Source of the DNA: Lewinellaceae bacterium
GTDB lineage: Bacteria > Bacteroidota > Bacteroidia > Chitinophagales > Saprospiraceae
DNA length: 64,000 nucleotides
Assembly: GCA_020636375.1 (NCBI GenBank)
Contig: JACJXZ010000015.1
Coordinates: 248,001 to 312,000, forward strand
Direction of reading: 5' to 3'
The position numbers were made by a program, and so were the translations under genes. Below, in pieces: positions 1 to 9,404 of the stretch; position 1 is the first letter of the stretch; the number at the start of each line of letters is the position of its first letter. The notes under the pieces were generated by a model. It did no database searches. It was given only the letters and a program-made list of their open reading frames with translations, and was not told the DNA's origin.

Positions 1-2991
1 GAAATGCTGGAAGCCGCCGAGCTTTCCGGCGACCGGGAGCGCATCGCCAACGCCAAATTCAACATCGGCAATATCCACGCCCAGGACGGCAATTACCGGA
101 AGGCCCGCCCCTGGTACGAAGAGTCTCTTGCTTTGTACCGCGACCTGGCGCAGAGAGGCCGGAGCCGGGCGGCAGCGGAGAAGCTGCCCCTGCTGTACGT
201 CAACCTCGGCAAATGTTATCAGGGGCTGGGCCAGGCGGACAAGGCCCTGGAATATTATAACCGCGCCCTGGCCGCCAGCGAAAAGATCGGCAACCGGGAC
301 GATGTCGGTTATGCATTTAATAATATCGGCAACCTGTACCGGGACCAGAAAGACTGGCGCCGGGCTATGGAATCCCACCAGAAAGCCCTGTCCCGATACG
401 ACTCTATCGGCAATGATTTCGCCAAAGCGGGAGCATACAAAGATATAGGCGGCATCTTTATGGAGCAAGGCGACGTGGCCCGGGCAGAAGTGCAGTTCCG
501 CAAAAGCCTGGAGGCGGCTCAGGCTGCCAAATCGAGGGAGCAGGAGAAAGAAGCCTACCTCCAGTTGTCAAAAAACGCCGAAAAGAAGGGCAAGCTGGAC
601 GAAGCTCTCAGTTATTACCAGCGCTACCAGCAACTTAAAGACAGCCTGGCCATGGAGGAGAAAAAGCGCCAGATGACCCTGCTGGAAAGCCGGTACGACG
701 CCGAGCGCAGGGAGGCCGAAATCCAGCGCCTGGAAAAGGAAAACGCTCTGAGCGAGCTGAACGCCCGGCGCCAGCGGGCCATCCGCAATTATGCGTTAGC
801 CGGCGCCGGTTTTATGTTGCTCCTGGCCTTTGCCTATTGGCAACGCACCCGCTATCGGCAGCAGAAGGCAAAAGCCGCCCTGGAAGAGCAGCGGGCAGCC
901 CAGCTCCGGAAGGTGGACCAGCTCAAGGACGACTTCCTGGCCAACACTTCCCACGAACTGCGCACCCCTCTCAACGGCATTATCGGCCTGGCGGAGTCGT
1001 TGCTGGAGGGCGCCGGCGGCAAATTGCCCGGAGAAGCCAGGTACAGCCTGGGCATGATCGCCAGCAGCGGCCGACGCCTGTCGAGCCTGGTCAACGACAT
1101 CCTCGATTTTTCCAGGATCAGGAAGAATGACCTTTCCCTGCAGCTTCGGCCCACAGACCTCTACGCCGCTGCCGATGTGGTGCTGGCTCTTTCCCGCCCT
1201 TTGGCGGAGGGAAAGAACCTCAAATTACACAATAAAATCTCCCGCCGTATCCCCCTGGTGGAGGCCGACGAGAACCGCCTGCAGCAGATCCTGCACAACC
1301 TGGTGGGCAACGCCATCAAATTTACCGAGGACGGATCGGTGCGTATCACGGCGGAAGAGCGCGAGGCCGAAGTGGCCGTTACCATTTCGGACACCGGCAT
1401 CGGCATACCGCCCGACAAACACCAGGTCATCTTTAACGCTTTCGAACAGGCCGACGGGTCAGTAGCCCGCGAATACGGGGGCGCCGGCCTGGGCCTGACC
1501 GTTACCAGGCAACTGGTCGAATTGCACAGGGGAACCATCAGCGTAAGGTCGGAACCCGGCAAGGGCAGCCAGTTTACGTTCACCCTGCCGCTCAGCGGAT
1601 CCGGAGAGCGAAACGCCCCTGATCTCGATGACGCAACAGGCAGGGGAGCGCCGGTGGGCCGGCTCCACGACAGCGGATGGGAAGAGGCCATCACCCTGGG
1701 TGCCGTCGCGGAGAAACCTGCGGTTGCTATCGCTGCTTCCCCGGAGGAGATCGCCCGCATCCTCATCGTGGATGACGAACCGGTCAACCTCAAAGTGCTG
1801 GAAAACCACCTGCGCCTGCAGGGATTCGATGTAGAAAAAGCCGGCAGCGGCAGCCAGGCCCTGGAGATCATGCAACGGAGCAAGCCGTTTGACCTCATCG
1901 TGCTGGACATCATGATGCCCAAAATGTCGGGCTACGAGGTGTGCCAGAAAATCCGGGAGATGTACCCCCCCAGCAACCTGCCCGTCGTGCTGCTGACCGC
2001 CAAAAACCGGGTGGCCGACCTGGTGGAAGGCTTCCAGTCCGGCGCCAACGATTATATTACCAAACCTTTCTCCCGGGACGAGCTGCTGAGCCGCATCAGG
2101 ACCCATCTCAACCTGAACCGCATCCACAAGGCCTCCGGCAAGTTCGTGCCCTTCGAGTTCCTGCGCGCCATCGGGCGCGAGAGCATCACCGACGTGCGCC
2201 TGGGCGACCAGGCGGAGAAGATCGTCACCGTGCTGTTTTCCGATATCCGCGATTATACCACCATTGCCGAGGCAATGAGCCCTACGGACAACTTCCGGTT
2301 TGTCCAGTCGCTCAACGCCCGCATGGGGCCCATCATACAGGCTCAGCACGGCTTCGTCAACCAGTATCTCGGCGATGCCATCATGGCCATCTTCCCGAGC
2401 CGGCCGGCCGACGCCCTGCAGGCCGCCATCCTGATGCAGGAGAACCTTCGCTCGTACAACCAGGAACGGGCCGGCAAAGGCCGCAAGCCCATACAGATCG
2501 GCGTCGGCATGCAAACCGGCCCCCTGATCATGGGCGTCATCGGCGACGACCGCCGAATGGACGCCGCCACGATTGCCGATACCGTCAACACGGCCTCCCG
2601 CGTGGAGAGCCTGACCAAGTACTACGGCGCTTCCATCCTGCTCACCCAGGACTGTCTGAGCCGGATCGACAACCCGGCCGCGTTTCACCTGCGTTACCTC
2701 GGCCAGGTGCAGGTCAAAGGCAAACACGAGCCGGTGGGCCTGCTGGAGTGCTTCGACGGCGACGCGCCGGAACAGGTGGAAAAGAAAAAGGCTTCGTTGG
2801 AAATCTTCCGGCAAGGCCTGGATCTTTATTTGTCCCAGGACTTTTCCGGCGCGCTGAACGCCTTCCAGCAGGTTTTGGAGGGCAACCCCTCGGACCGGGT
2901 AGCTATGCACTTCCGGGCCAAAGCCGTCCACTACCTGAACGAGCCCGCACCGGAGGGCTGGACGGGGGTGGAGATGATGCGGGGGAAGTAG
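1..2991 (+). CDS. TPR hybrid histidine kinase / receiver / class III nucleotide cyclase (5' truncated)
   Basis: The frame is open through base 1, so the gene starts upstream; the ATG at base 4 is internal. Residues counted from that ATG: TPR repeats about 1-215, a charged coiled coil, one membrane helix about 263-279, then a HisKA domain with phospho-acceptor His317 in TSHELRTPLNG. A HATPase domain follows (N-box around Asn432/Asn436; DTGIGIP). A receiver domain spans about 585-705 (DD590-591, phospho-acceptor Asp635). A class III adenylate/guanylate cyclase domain spans about 738-912, with metal ligands Asp747 (FSDIRDYT) and Asp791 (YLGDAIMAIF). A helical tail of about 70 residues ends the protein. 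It should turn a signal into phosphotransfer and cyclic nucleotide synthesis within one membrane-anchored polypeptide. TPR-kinase-REC-cyclase fusions are known in Bacteroidota; the signal and the nucleotide made cannot be read here. Confidence 0.9.
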   Translation, partial: EMLEAAELSGDRERIANAKFNIGNIHAQDGNYRKARPWYEESLALYRDLAQRGRSRAAAEKLPLLYVNLGKCYQGLGQADKALEYYNRALAASEKIGNRDDVGYAFNNIGNLYRDQKDWRRAMESHQKALSRYDSIGNDFAKAGAYKDIGGIFMEQGDVARAEVQFRKSLEAAQAAKSREQEKEAYLQLSKNAEKKGKLDEALSYYQRYQQLKDSLAMEEKKRQMTLLESRYDAERREAEIQRLEKENALSELNARRQRAIRNYALAGAGFMLLLAFAYWQRTRYRQQKAKAALEEQRAAQLRKVDQLKDDFLANTSHELRTPLNGIIGLAESLLEGAGGKLPGEARYSLGMIASSGRRLSSLVNDILDFSRIRKNDLSLQLRPTDLYAAADVVLALSRPLAEGKNLKLHNKISRRIPLVEADENRLQQILHNLVGNAIKFTEDGSVRITAEEREAEVAVTISDTGIGIPPDKHQVIFNAFEQADGSVAREYGGAGLGLTVTRQLVELHRGTISVRSEPGKGSQFTFTLPLSGSGERNAPDLDDATGRGAPVGRLHDSGWEEAITLGAVAEKPAVAIAASPEEIARILIVDDEPVNLKVLENHLRLQGFDVEKAGSGSQALEIMQRSKPFDLIVLDIMMPKMSGYEVCQKIREMYPPSNLPVVLLTAKNRVADLVEGFQSGANDYITKPFSRDELLSRIRTHLNLNRIHKASGKFVPFEFLRAIGRESITDVRLGDQAEKIVTVLFSDIRDYTTIAEAMSPTDNFRFVQSLNARMGPIIQAQHGFVNQYLGDAIMAIFPSRPADALQAAILMQENLRSYNQERAGKGRKPIQIGVGMQTGPLIMGVIGDDRRMDAATIADTVNTASRVESLTKYYGASILLTQDCLSRIDNPAAFHLRYLGQVQVKGKHEPVGLLECFDGDAPEQVEKKKASLEIFRQGLDLYLSQDFSGALNAFQQVLEGNPSDRVAMHFRAKAVHYLNEPAPEGWTGVEMMRGK

Positions 2992-3082
2992 AATTAGGTG
3001 TATTAAAGTGGAAGGGTGTAAAAATATGGGAACTCTTGGCTGACCGGGCTATGAGCAGCAACAGTCCTGTGGGGTAAAGGGG

Positions 3083-3112
3083 AAAAAAAAGCCCCATCCT
3101 TGCGGGCGGGGC
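3083..3112 (-). terminator. Intrinsic terminator for the minus-strand beta-helix gene
   Basis: On the minus strand a GC-rich hairpin with GCCCC/GGGGC arms is followed directly by eight T residues. It lies about 115 bp beyond the stop codon at 3227, the expected place for the 3' end of that transcript. Confidence 0.75.
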
Positions 3113-3148
3113 CTTTGGCTTCGAAGCTGCTTCGAAACCGAAAATGGC

Positions 3149-3170
3149 GCCGGGCGAAGCTTCGCCCGGC
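3149..3170. other. Perfect 22-bp palindrome
   Basis: GCCGGGCGAAG is followed at once by its reverse complement with no loop. It lies between the cyclase-kinase (+) and the beta-helix gene (-), next to a smaller CTTCGAA palindrome. It may help termination in both directions or extrude as a cruciform. Confidence 0.5.
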
Positions 3171-3226
3171 GTCCTCCTTATCAGGTTTATGAAACTCCGG
3201 AAGTTTCGCCAGCCTGTCCTTCAATC

Positions 3227-4990
3227 CTACCGCATCAAACTCACCTTCTGCGTCAGCGTCCCGCTTTCCGCCTGCAGGCGGATGAGGTAGACGCCGCCGC
3301 TCAGACGTTGGCCGCCTTCGCCGCTGCCGTTCCAGCTGAAGCGCTGGAAGCCGGCGTCCAGGTATCCGGAGTGGAGAGTGGTAACCCGCTGGCCGTTCAG
3401 GTTGAAGGCCTCCAGCGCAGCCGGCCCGGCCTCGGGCAGATAAAAGCGGATGGTCACCTCCTCCCGGAATGGGTTGGGGTTGGCGTCCAACTGCAGCGCC
3501 GCTTCCGCCTGCCCGGCCGCCGGGCCCGGGTTGGCCGGCATGAAAGCCGGAACAGGGCAGCAAACCACGACGCCGGCGTTCAGGGCGCCGATCAGGCCGT
3601 TCACCTGGGCAAGGATATAATCGGCCGCATCAACCGGTATCCCGCTGCCACTCTGGTACTGCACGTAGCTGACGACGTAGTCCAGCGAGCTGATCACCGA
3701 ACCGGTGCTGTATCCGCTGCAGAATTTGCTGGCCGCCAGGCCCAGCCTCCGGGTGATGGCCCTTTTTATCGAAGAGCTGATGCTCAACCCGTTGACATAG
3801 GCGTTCAGGCCATCCACCGCTGTGTTGATGCACACCTCGGGGTCGCAGGCCAGCCCCAGGCCGTCCTGGTCAAGGTCTTCCTGGCCGGGGTTGAAATCGG
3901 CCGGGCAGTTATCGACATCCCCGCAGATGCCGTCCCCGTCGATGTCGTCGTCGGGGTCGTTGGGGCAGGGGTCGGGGCAGGCGCCGAAGAGGTCGTCGCG
4001 CACCCAGACGCTGGCCGTGCAGCTGGCCGTATTGTTGTTGGCGTCGGTGACGGTGAGGGTGACAGGCCTGGGCCCCAGCAAATCCGCGCAGCTGAAGGCC
4101 GTCTGGCTGAGGGTACGCCCGCCGATGCCGCAGGCGTCGGCCGAGCCGCCGTCCACATCGCCTGCGGTGAGCGTAGCCGAACCGCCGGCGTTCAGTTCGA
4201 CGGTGCGGTTGCGGCAGCGGGCTGTCGGCGGCGTTTCGTCCTTCACCGTCACCTGGGCGTTGCAGGAGCTGCTCTCGTTGTTGATGTCTGTCACTGTCAG
4301 GGTTACGGTTTGCGGGCCTGCGTCGGCGCAGGAGAAGGTATTGGGCGACACCGTCATGCTCTGCAGGCCGCATTCGTAGGTGCTGCCGCCGTCCACATCG
4401 CCCGCGGTGAGCGTAGCCGAACCGCCGGCGTTGAGCACTGCCGTGAAAGGCTTACAGGATGCTTCCGGCGCGGCGCAGCAGGGGTTATCGTCGTCGGCTA
4501 CGGTCATGGTGGCATTGCAGGTGGACTGGTTGCCGAAGGCGTCGGTTACGGTGAGCGTTGCCGTATGCTGCCCCAGTCCGCCACAGTCGAAGGACAGCGA
4601 CGCCTGCCCGTCGATCAGGAAGCTGAGCGGGCCGCAGCCGGTGCTGCCGTCATTCAGCTCGGAGGCGAGAACAGTAACGGTATTGTCCGGGCCTAGTTGC
4701 GCCGTGATATTCTGGCATACGGGGGCGGGGTTGGGGCGCATGCCCTGGAATTCGTAGGCGCCCATGTCCACCGTGGCCGAGCCGGAGGCATCCACTACCC
4801 GCGGGTTGCCGGCGAGGTCCTCGGAAGTGGTGTTGGCGCCGTTGTCGCCGGCGTCGATGGCGGGGGAGCAGGCTTGCAGGCGCAGGTTGCCCGTTATCCC
4901 CAGGCCGATAGGCGGCTGGCTGACAAATAGCGGATCCGCATTGCCGTCCCCGTTTGGGCAGTTGGCGCAGGGGGAATAGCCGCCCTGCAC
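3227..4990 (-). CDS. C-terminal part of a T9SS-secreted beta-helix/HYR protein (intact 587-codon frame)
   Basis: This frame carries the end of a large secreted protein. In order: the last beta-helix module (SPAIDAGDN, MGAYEFQG), three HYR-like immunoglobulin-fold repeats recognisable by VTLTVTD and ASELNDGSTG, a thrombospondin type 3 calcium-binding stretch (DPDDDIDGDGICGDVDNCP), a helical domain, and a T9SS type A sorting tail (NPNPFREEV...QKVSLMR). The first ATG at 4990 is internal; the true 5' part lies at 4991-5890 and is broken by frameshifts. The sequence is a close paralogue of the 3' end of the 14.46-24.12 kb gene, identical over runs of about 100 bp, but it has fewer HYR repeats. Likely outer-surface adhesin or scaffold. 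Confidence 0.8.
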   Translation of the reverse strand: MQGGYSPCANCPNGDGNADPLFVSQPPIGLGITGNLRLQACSPAIDAGDNGANTTSEDLAGNPRVVDASGSATVDMGAYEFQGMRPNPAPVCQNITAQLGPDNTVTVLASELNDGSTGCGPLSFLIDGQASLSFDCGGLGQHTATLTVTDAFGNQSTCNATMTVADDDNPCCAAPEASCKPFTAVLNAGGSATLTAGDVDGGSTYECGLQSMTVSPNTFSCADAGPQTVTLTVTDINNESSSCNAQVTVKDETPPTARCRNRTVELNAGGSATLTAGDVDGGSADACGIGGRTLSQTAFSCADLLGPRPVTLTVTDANNNTASCTASVWVRDDLFGACPDPCPNDPDDDIDGDGICGDVDNCPADFNPGQEDLDQDGLGLACDPEVCINTAVDGLNAYVNGLSISSSIKRAITRRLGLAASKFCSGYSTGSVISSLDYVVSYVQYQSGSGIPVDAADYILAQVNGLIGALNAGVVVCCPVPAFMPANPGPAAGQAEAALQLDANPNPFREEVTIRFYLPEAGPAALEAFNLNGQRVTTLHSGYLDAGFQRFSWNGSGEGGQRLSGGVYLIRLQAESGTLTQKVSLMR

Positions 4991-5890
4991 GATGGAGTGG
5001 GCGACGGTGGCAGTGCTGGAGAGTTCGTTAGAAATACTGCTGCTGTTGCCCCAGAGGATGCAGTTGTCCAGAGTTGGTGGAAAAAATAGTAGTTGTACAT
5101 TCCGCCGCCGGCGCTTACCGAATTGCCGGAGAAGGTGCAGTTAGGACCAACGTAGGGGAGCAGGTGTAGTTGTACATCCCGCCGCCCGAGCCGGCTAAAT
5201 TGCCGGAGAAGGCGCAGTTTACCAACGCCGGGGAGGAGCCGGATTCGTTGTGCATCCCACCGCCGTGGTGTTGGTGAATTACCGGTGAAGGTGCAATTAC
5301 CACCGTCGGAGAGGAGTCGGTTTCGTTGTGCATCCCACCGCCGTTATTGTTGGTGAATTGCCGGTAAAGGTGGAGTTACCACCACAGGGGAGCTATTGTT
5401 GTTGTACATCCCTCCGCCGAAGTTATTGGCTCCGCCCCGTCCGCATTCCCTCCACTGACGGTAAAGCCGTCCAGCACGGCGGTGTTGTTCAGGTTGTTGT
5501 TGAAAATGACGTGGTAGCTGTTATTGGCTAACGTTCCGTCATTGTCTATGTCCCCGCTGAGAGTGGTTTCGTATACCGCCCAGTCTCGCACGCTGAGATC
5601 CCTTCCTGCCCCGGCAGGCCGGGAAAGCCGCCGTAGATGGTACCAGGTTGTTTCGCATGACAAAAGAGTGGGAGCGGTTGCCGGGGGTGTAGCCCACGCC
5701 TTGTCCGGGCGTACGCGTGCGGCGCTTACCACCCCAGATCTCGTCCACATTCGGGCAGGCGGCGGCTTGTGTGAGGGCGTCCTGGAGGTTGTTGAAGGCG
5801 TCACCCCAGGAGGCGCCGCTGGTGTTGGCGCCGGAGGCATTGTCGTTGACGTAAAAGACGCCGGAAGGGGGCAGGAAGCGTATTTTGCCA
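4991..5890 (-). pseudogene. Frameshifted 5' part of the beta-helix gene
   Basis: Read across three frames the minus strand encodes the same beta-helix module as the 14.46-24.12 kb gene: a VNDNAS entry motif, a DAFNNLQDAL helix, the DEIW strand, YTPGNRSHSFVM, the IYGGF loop and repeated GGGMYN / NCxFSGN rungs. No frame stays open beyond about 180 codons. At 5641-5642 an extra TA turns the expected GGCC of 'LAIYGG' into GGTACC; removing it restores the paralogue's frame at that point. No signal peptide is present: the coding similarity runs into the SBBP-repeat gene at about 5.93 kb. Either a decayed gene or poor consensus sequence. Confidence 0.7.
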
Positions 5891-5931
5891 GGAAACCGTC
5901 GGATGCATTAACGCTTACTTGGCACAATAGT

Positions 5932-7685
5932 CGCCTACCCGGGATCGAAATCAGATAAGCTCCGAATATAGCCCGTTAACAACACATTGCCGAATCTACC
6001 TGTACGTTATCTACAGCAATGTCCCGGTATCATCACTTCCATTACCATCACCTCCTATTGAAAACGCCCATTGATAGGCACCGGAAGCGCTGTAGCTGCT
6101 TACCACGAAAATATCGCTATCGCCCGCCGCGCTGCTCAGGTTGGCTGCGCCGTACCGGGATCAAAATCGGCTGCACCTTCAAAACTGCCCGCCACCAGCA
6201 CATTGTCCGAGTCATCGACAGTGATGGCGTACCCCGAACCAAAGCCCGCATCTCCTATATTGAAAGCCCATTGATAGGCGCCCGAAACGTCGTATTTACC
6301 ACGAAGATATCAGAGTTCCCGGCGCTGGTCAGATTAGCTGTGCCGGTGGGATCGAAATCCACGGCACCGTTAAAACTACCTGTTACCAGCACGTTATTCG
6401 AGCCGTCTGATGTGATGCTTAAGCCTTCAGTAAGGTACATCATGCTGAAAGCCTGTAAATAGGCACCGGAGGGAGCGTATTTGGCAACGAAGGTGCAACG
6501 GATTGCATTACAAGTCAGCAAAGGGTAGTTCCCGGGTGGGGTCGAAATCGACTGTACCGTCGAATACTCCCATTACCAGCACATTGCCGACGCCATCTAT
6601 CGTAATATCGTCACCTATTTCATTATTGAACTGCTCCCTATTTTGAAAGCCCACTGATAGGCTCCGGAAGCATCGTATTTGGCGATGAAGACATCCTCGT
6701 CTCCGTCTCCGGTAGTCGCTCAACTCGGCTGTGCCTTACCTGGGGTCGAAATCGGTACCGTGCCTTCGAAAAAGCCTGTAATATAACAATTGCCCCAGGC
6801 GTCTGTAGCGACCGCCTGGTTTTCGACCTCCAAACCGTCATTAGCGTATCTCCCGACCTACTACGGGGTGCCCATTGATAAGCCCCGGAAGCATCGTATT
6901 TAGCCACGAAAATGTCATTGTTCCCCATACCGGACAAGTTGGTTGTGCCCGGCCGGGGTCGAAATCAGCGGCGCCCTGGAATCTGCCCGTCACCAGCACA
7001 TTGTCCAGCCGTCTGTGGCAATACTATAACCAAAATCAGAACCGGCATCCCCGATAGGAAAAGCTTACAGGTAGGCGCCGGAGGCATCGTATTTTACCAC
7101 GAAGATATCATCGCTTCCCATACTGGTGAGGTTTGCGGCGCCGGTACCCGGGATCGAAATCGGTAGTGCCTCCGAATCTCCCTGTTACCAGCACATCCCC
7201 GAACCGTCTATAGCAATGCCCAAACCACTATCATCGCTACTGCTTCCTATATTGAAAGCCCACTGATATACTTTCGAAGCGTCGTATTTACCACGAAGAT
7301 ATCCTGGTTGCTCCCTGAAGCGCTCAGGTTGGTAGTGCCCTTACCCGGGGTCGAAATCAGTACCGTTTTCAGAAAACTCCCCGTCACATACATATTGCCC
7401 AGCGCATCCCGGGCAACGGCTTCATTCACAAATATCCCTAACCCCCCTGGGGAACGGGGTAAGGGCGGAAAATACCCAGTCGAGAGACTGTGCCTGGACG
7501 TCGGTAACACATGAGAAGACACTCAAGAATACCAGGAATATTCCTGAAAGAAATGAAGAAGAGTGAACGCAAATTATAGAGGCAGAGCTTTTCGGAAAGA
7601 AGGTTCCACCCCGAAGGAAATACAAAAAAGAGGGTGCCATAATGTTAATTTTAATGAATGGGATATCTAATTCAATGTCCTGCAA
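5932..7685 (-). pseudogene. Frameshifted SBBP/'DFDPG' repeat secreted protein
   Basis: Eight units of about 200 bp run through this stretch, their GGTCGAAATC (DFDP) cores near 5941, 6166, 6352, 6540, 6742, 6956, 7152 and 7349. Each unit encodes the same pattern: DIFVAKYDASGAYQWA, then a DGVGNVLVTG strand, then GTVDFDPG. This is the SBBP-type beta-propeller blade found in secreted Bacteroidota proteins. A hydrophobic leader ending VTDVQAQ-SLDWVF lies at about 7500-7560, so the protein was exported. The frame breaks in almost every unit: AAAA reduced to AAA in the VAKY codon at about 6298 and 7288, and extra TA at 6756-6757 and 7361-7362. The 3' end runs into beta-helix sequence instead of a sorting tail. 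The start codon is not certain. Confidence 0.7.
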
Positions 7686-7689
7686 TAAA

Positions 7690-7919
7690 GAGGATAGGCG
7701 GAAGAAGGGGTGGACTTTTCAGCCAAAAAGGTGGAGAAATCGGACATGGGGGTACCGCCTTGGGGTCATGATGTTTCATTGGATGATCTTTTTAAGGATG
7801 AAGTGTTTTGTTTGGAATGATGAACCAAACTTAGGCAGCGCAACGGCGGCATGCCACTTTTTTCAGGGAAGAGCCGGGATTTACCAGGGAAGGACGGTTT
7901 TTTTTTTTCAGGGAAGGGG
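7690..7919. repeat. Degenerate copy of the flanks of the TonB-domain gene, gene missing
   Basis: Bases 7712-7751 match 24452-24491 exactly, and about 7779-7919 match about 24985-25140 with few changes. In the 24-25 kb copy these two blocks enclose a TonB-domain gene of about 500 bp; here they are almost adjacent, separated only by a short GGTACC-containing junction. The right block holds three CAGGGAAG boxes. No gene is seen in this stretch. Confidence 0.75.
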
Positions 7920-8212
7920 GCGTAGTGGGTTCCCGCAAAGGCTCGCATGGGTTCCCGCAAAGGCTCGCAGAGGTAGCCGCAAAGGCTCGCAAAGGAGTAG
8001 GTTTACTTGGCGAAACTCCACTCCGCGGGAAATACCTTACCCCCAGCTCGTGGGGGGGTTCGTGGGGCAAAAAGGCTCACATGGGTTCCCGCAAAGGCTC
8101 GCAGAGGTAGCCGCAAAGGCTCGCAAAGGAGTAGGTGTACTTAGCGAGACTTCGCGAAACCTTAGCGAAACTCCGCGGGAAACCTTAGCGAGTCTTCGCG
8201 GGAAATGAGATT
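7920..8212. repeat. Phased foldback repeat array, copy 1
   Basis: Two tandem units built of 10-12 bp words: the left half repeats CGCAAAGGCTCG, the right half repeats TTAGCGAAACT and CCGCGGGAAA. The halves are reverse-complement-like (TTCCCGCAAAG against CTTAGCGGGAA), so each unit can fold back. Units are joined by CCCCCAGCTCGTGGGG. The array starts after a CAGGGAAG cluster and ends 18 bp from the stop of the receiver remnant at 8231. Open frames across it are products of the repeat. Confidence 0.85.
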
Positions 8213-8230
8213 TAAGGTAACAAAGCAGTA

Positions 8231-8623
8231 TTAAGTGGGCGGCCTAATTTGAATTACCAGCCTGCCGATAGCCTCCTGCAACTGCCGGCGGGTGAAGGGC
8301 TTAAAGCCTCCTGGTACTGAGGTGGCGTAAAAGTCTGCGGATCGCGCGATGTCCTGCGGGCGGGCGGGCGCCGGCAGCACAGCAGGGTGGCGGCCAGGTA
8401 GCGGGTGCGCAGCAGGCGGGCGAGGTACCATGCCGTCCATTTCGTGTTTCCGGTGAAAGTTGAGAATAGCAATGTCGGGCAAATGCTCGTCGCACAAGCG
8501 GATGATATATCTACCGGGCTGCCGGCACACAGAAAGACTTTGAAGCCGTCGAGCTCCAGGGTGGTTTTATAGTGAGGGCGATGACGGGTCGTCTTCTACT
8601 AAAAAGGATACCAGAGGTTGCAT
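8231..8623 (-). pseudogene. Frameshifted stand-alone receiver (REC) protein
   Basis: From the ATG at 8623 the translation begins FLVEDDP; the expected CCCC after the acidic pair has lost one C, and the remaining receiver is read in other frames (ALTIKTTLELDGFKVFLC, then LPDIAILNF.., then GGFKPFTRRQLQEA). Length is about 130 codons, that of a receiver with no output domain. Where the phospho-acceptor Asp is expected (PDIAIL-D) the codon is AAC (Asn), so even a repaired protein may not be phosphorylated, unless that is also a sequence error. Adjacent arrays make this resemble the locus at 25.4-28.1 kb, which carries a kinase/regulator pair. Confidence 0.6.
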
Positions 8624-8664
8624 CCGGGCAATATCCGGCAGCGGCGGGGAAAGGGGTAAGGGTT

Positions 8665-8945
8665 TTCAGGGAAGGGCGGGGATTTTCAGGGAAGGGGTTG
8701 AAAAGGAAGTTCCCGCAAAGGCTCGCAGAGGGGTTTCCCGCAAAGTCTCGCAGAGGTTGCCGAAAAGGTTCGCAAAGTAAGGCGAAAGCACACGTACTGC
8801 TTAGCGAGACTTAGCGGGAACGCAGAGGTTTACAGCAAAGGTTCGTAGGAATTCCCGCAAAGGTTCGCAAAGCGAGGTGGGCACACGTCCTGCTTAGCGA
8901 GACTCCGCGAGAACCTTAGCGAGACTTAGCGGGAACCTTCACAAG
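8665..8945. repeat. Phased foldback repeat array, copy 2
   Basis: It starts with two CAGGGAAG boxes (about 8668 and 8688), then CGCAAAGGCTCGCAGAGG words, then the complementary-type TTAGCGAGACTTAGCGGGAA words. It ends about 24 bp from the stop of the GxxExxY gene remnant at 8969. No gene is seen in it. Confidence 0.8.
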
Positions 8946-8968
8946 CCTGCCCCCCTTGTGCAATACAT

Positions 8969-9360
8969 TTAAAACCCATTCACCTTCCGGTGTATCCCGT
9001 CCTTCAAATGCGCTTCCCCAAAATTAACGAGCAACCCCAGCCGTTTCTCTACCGTTTTCAGATAAGTGATGGTTTGTTTGTGGTCAACCTCCGTCAAAGT
9101 GCGGATGGATTTTATTTCCACAATGATTTCTTCTTCCACGAGTACGTCTATGCGGTAGCCGATAGGCCCATTTCCTACCATCGTGCTTCACCCGGATACC
9201 TACTTGCCGTTGGTGGGCGATGCCTGCTTTGGTCAGTTCATAACAAAACACAGATTCGTAGAAACTTTCCAGCATCCGAAGTATATTGGGTATGGATAGC
9301 AAAACAGATGTCAAGGATGCGTTTGAAAAGGGTGTTGAGTTCGCTGGTTGTCTTTTTCAT
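8969..9360 (-). pseudogene. Frameshifted GxxExxY-family protein
   Basis: Starts at the ATG at 9360 (MKKTTSELNTLFKRILD). The next segment, LESFYESVFCYELTK, is in another frame and matches the LESxYE core that names the family. A third frame gives GYRIDVLVEEEIIVEIKSI with the D...EIK pattern of a PD-(D/E)XK-like fold, then LLVNFGEAHLKDGIHRKVN, the usual ending. Total length of about 130 codons is normal. Two indels are needed to join the pieces, near 9275 and 9175. The family's function is not established; members are often scattered beside repeats in Bacteroidota and cyanobacterial genomes. Confidence 0.75.
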
Positions 9361-9404
9361 GGTATCAAGGTGTTAAAAGTTAGAAGATAAGGAAAAGCAA
9401 AATG

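Noticed and set aside
1459..2931. 490-codon minus-strand frame opposite the kinase-cyclase gene
   Set aside because: Antisense shadow of a GC-rich gene whose plus-strand frame has clear catalytic motifs.
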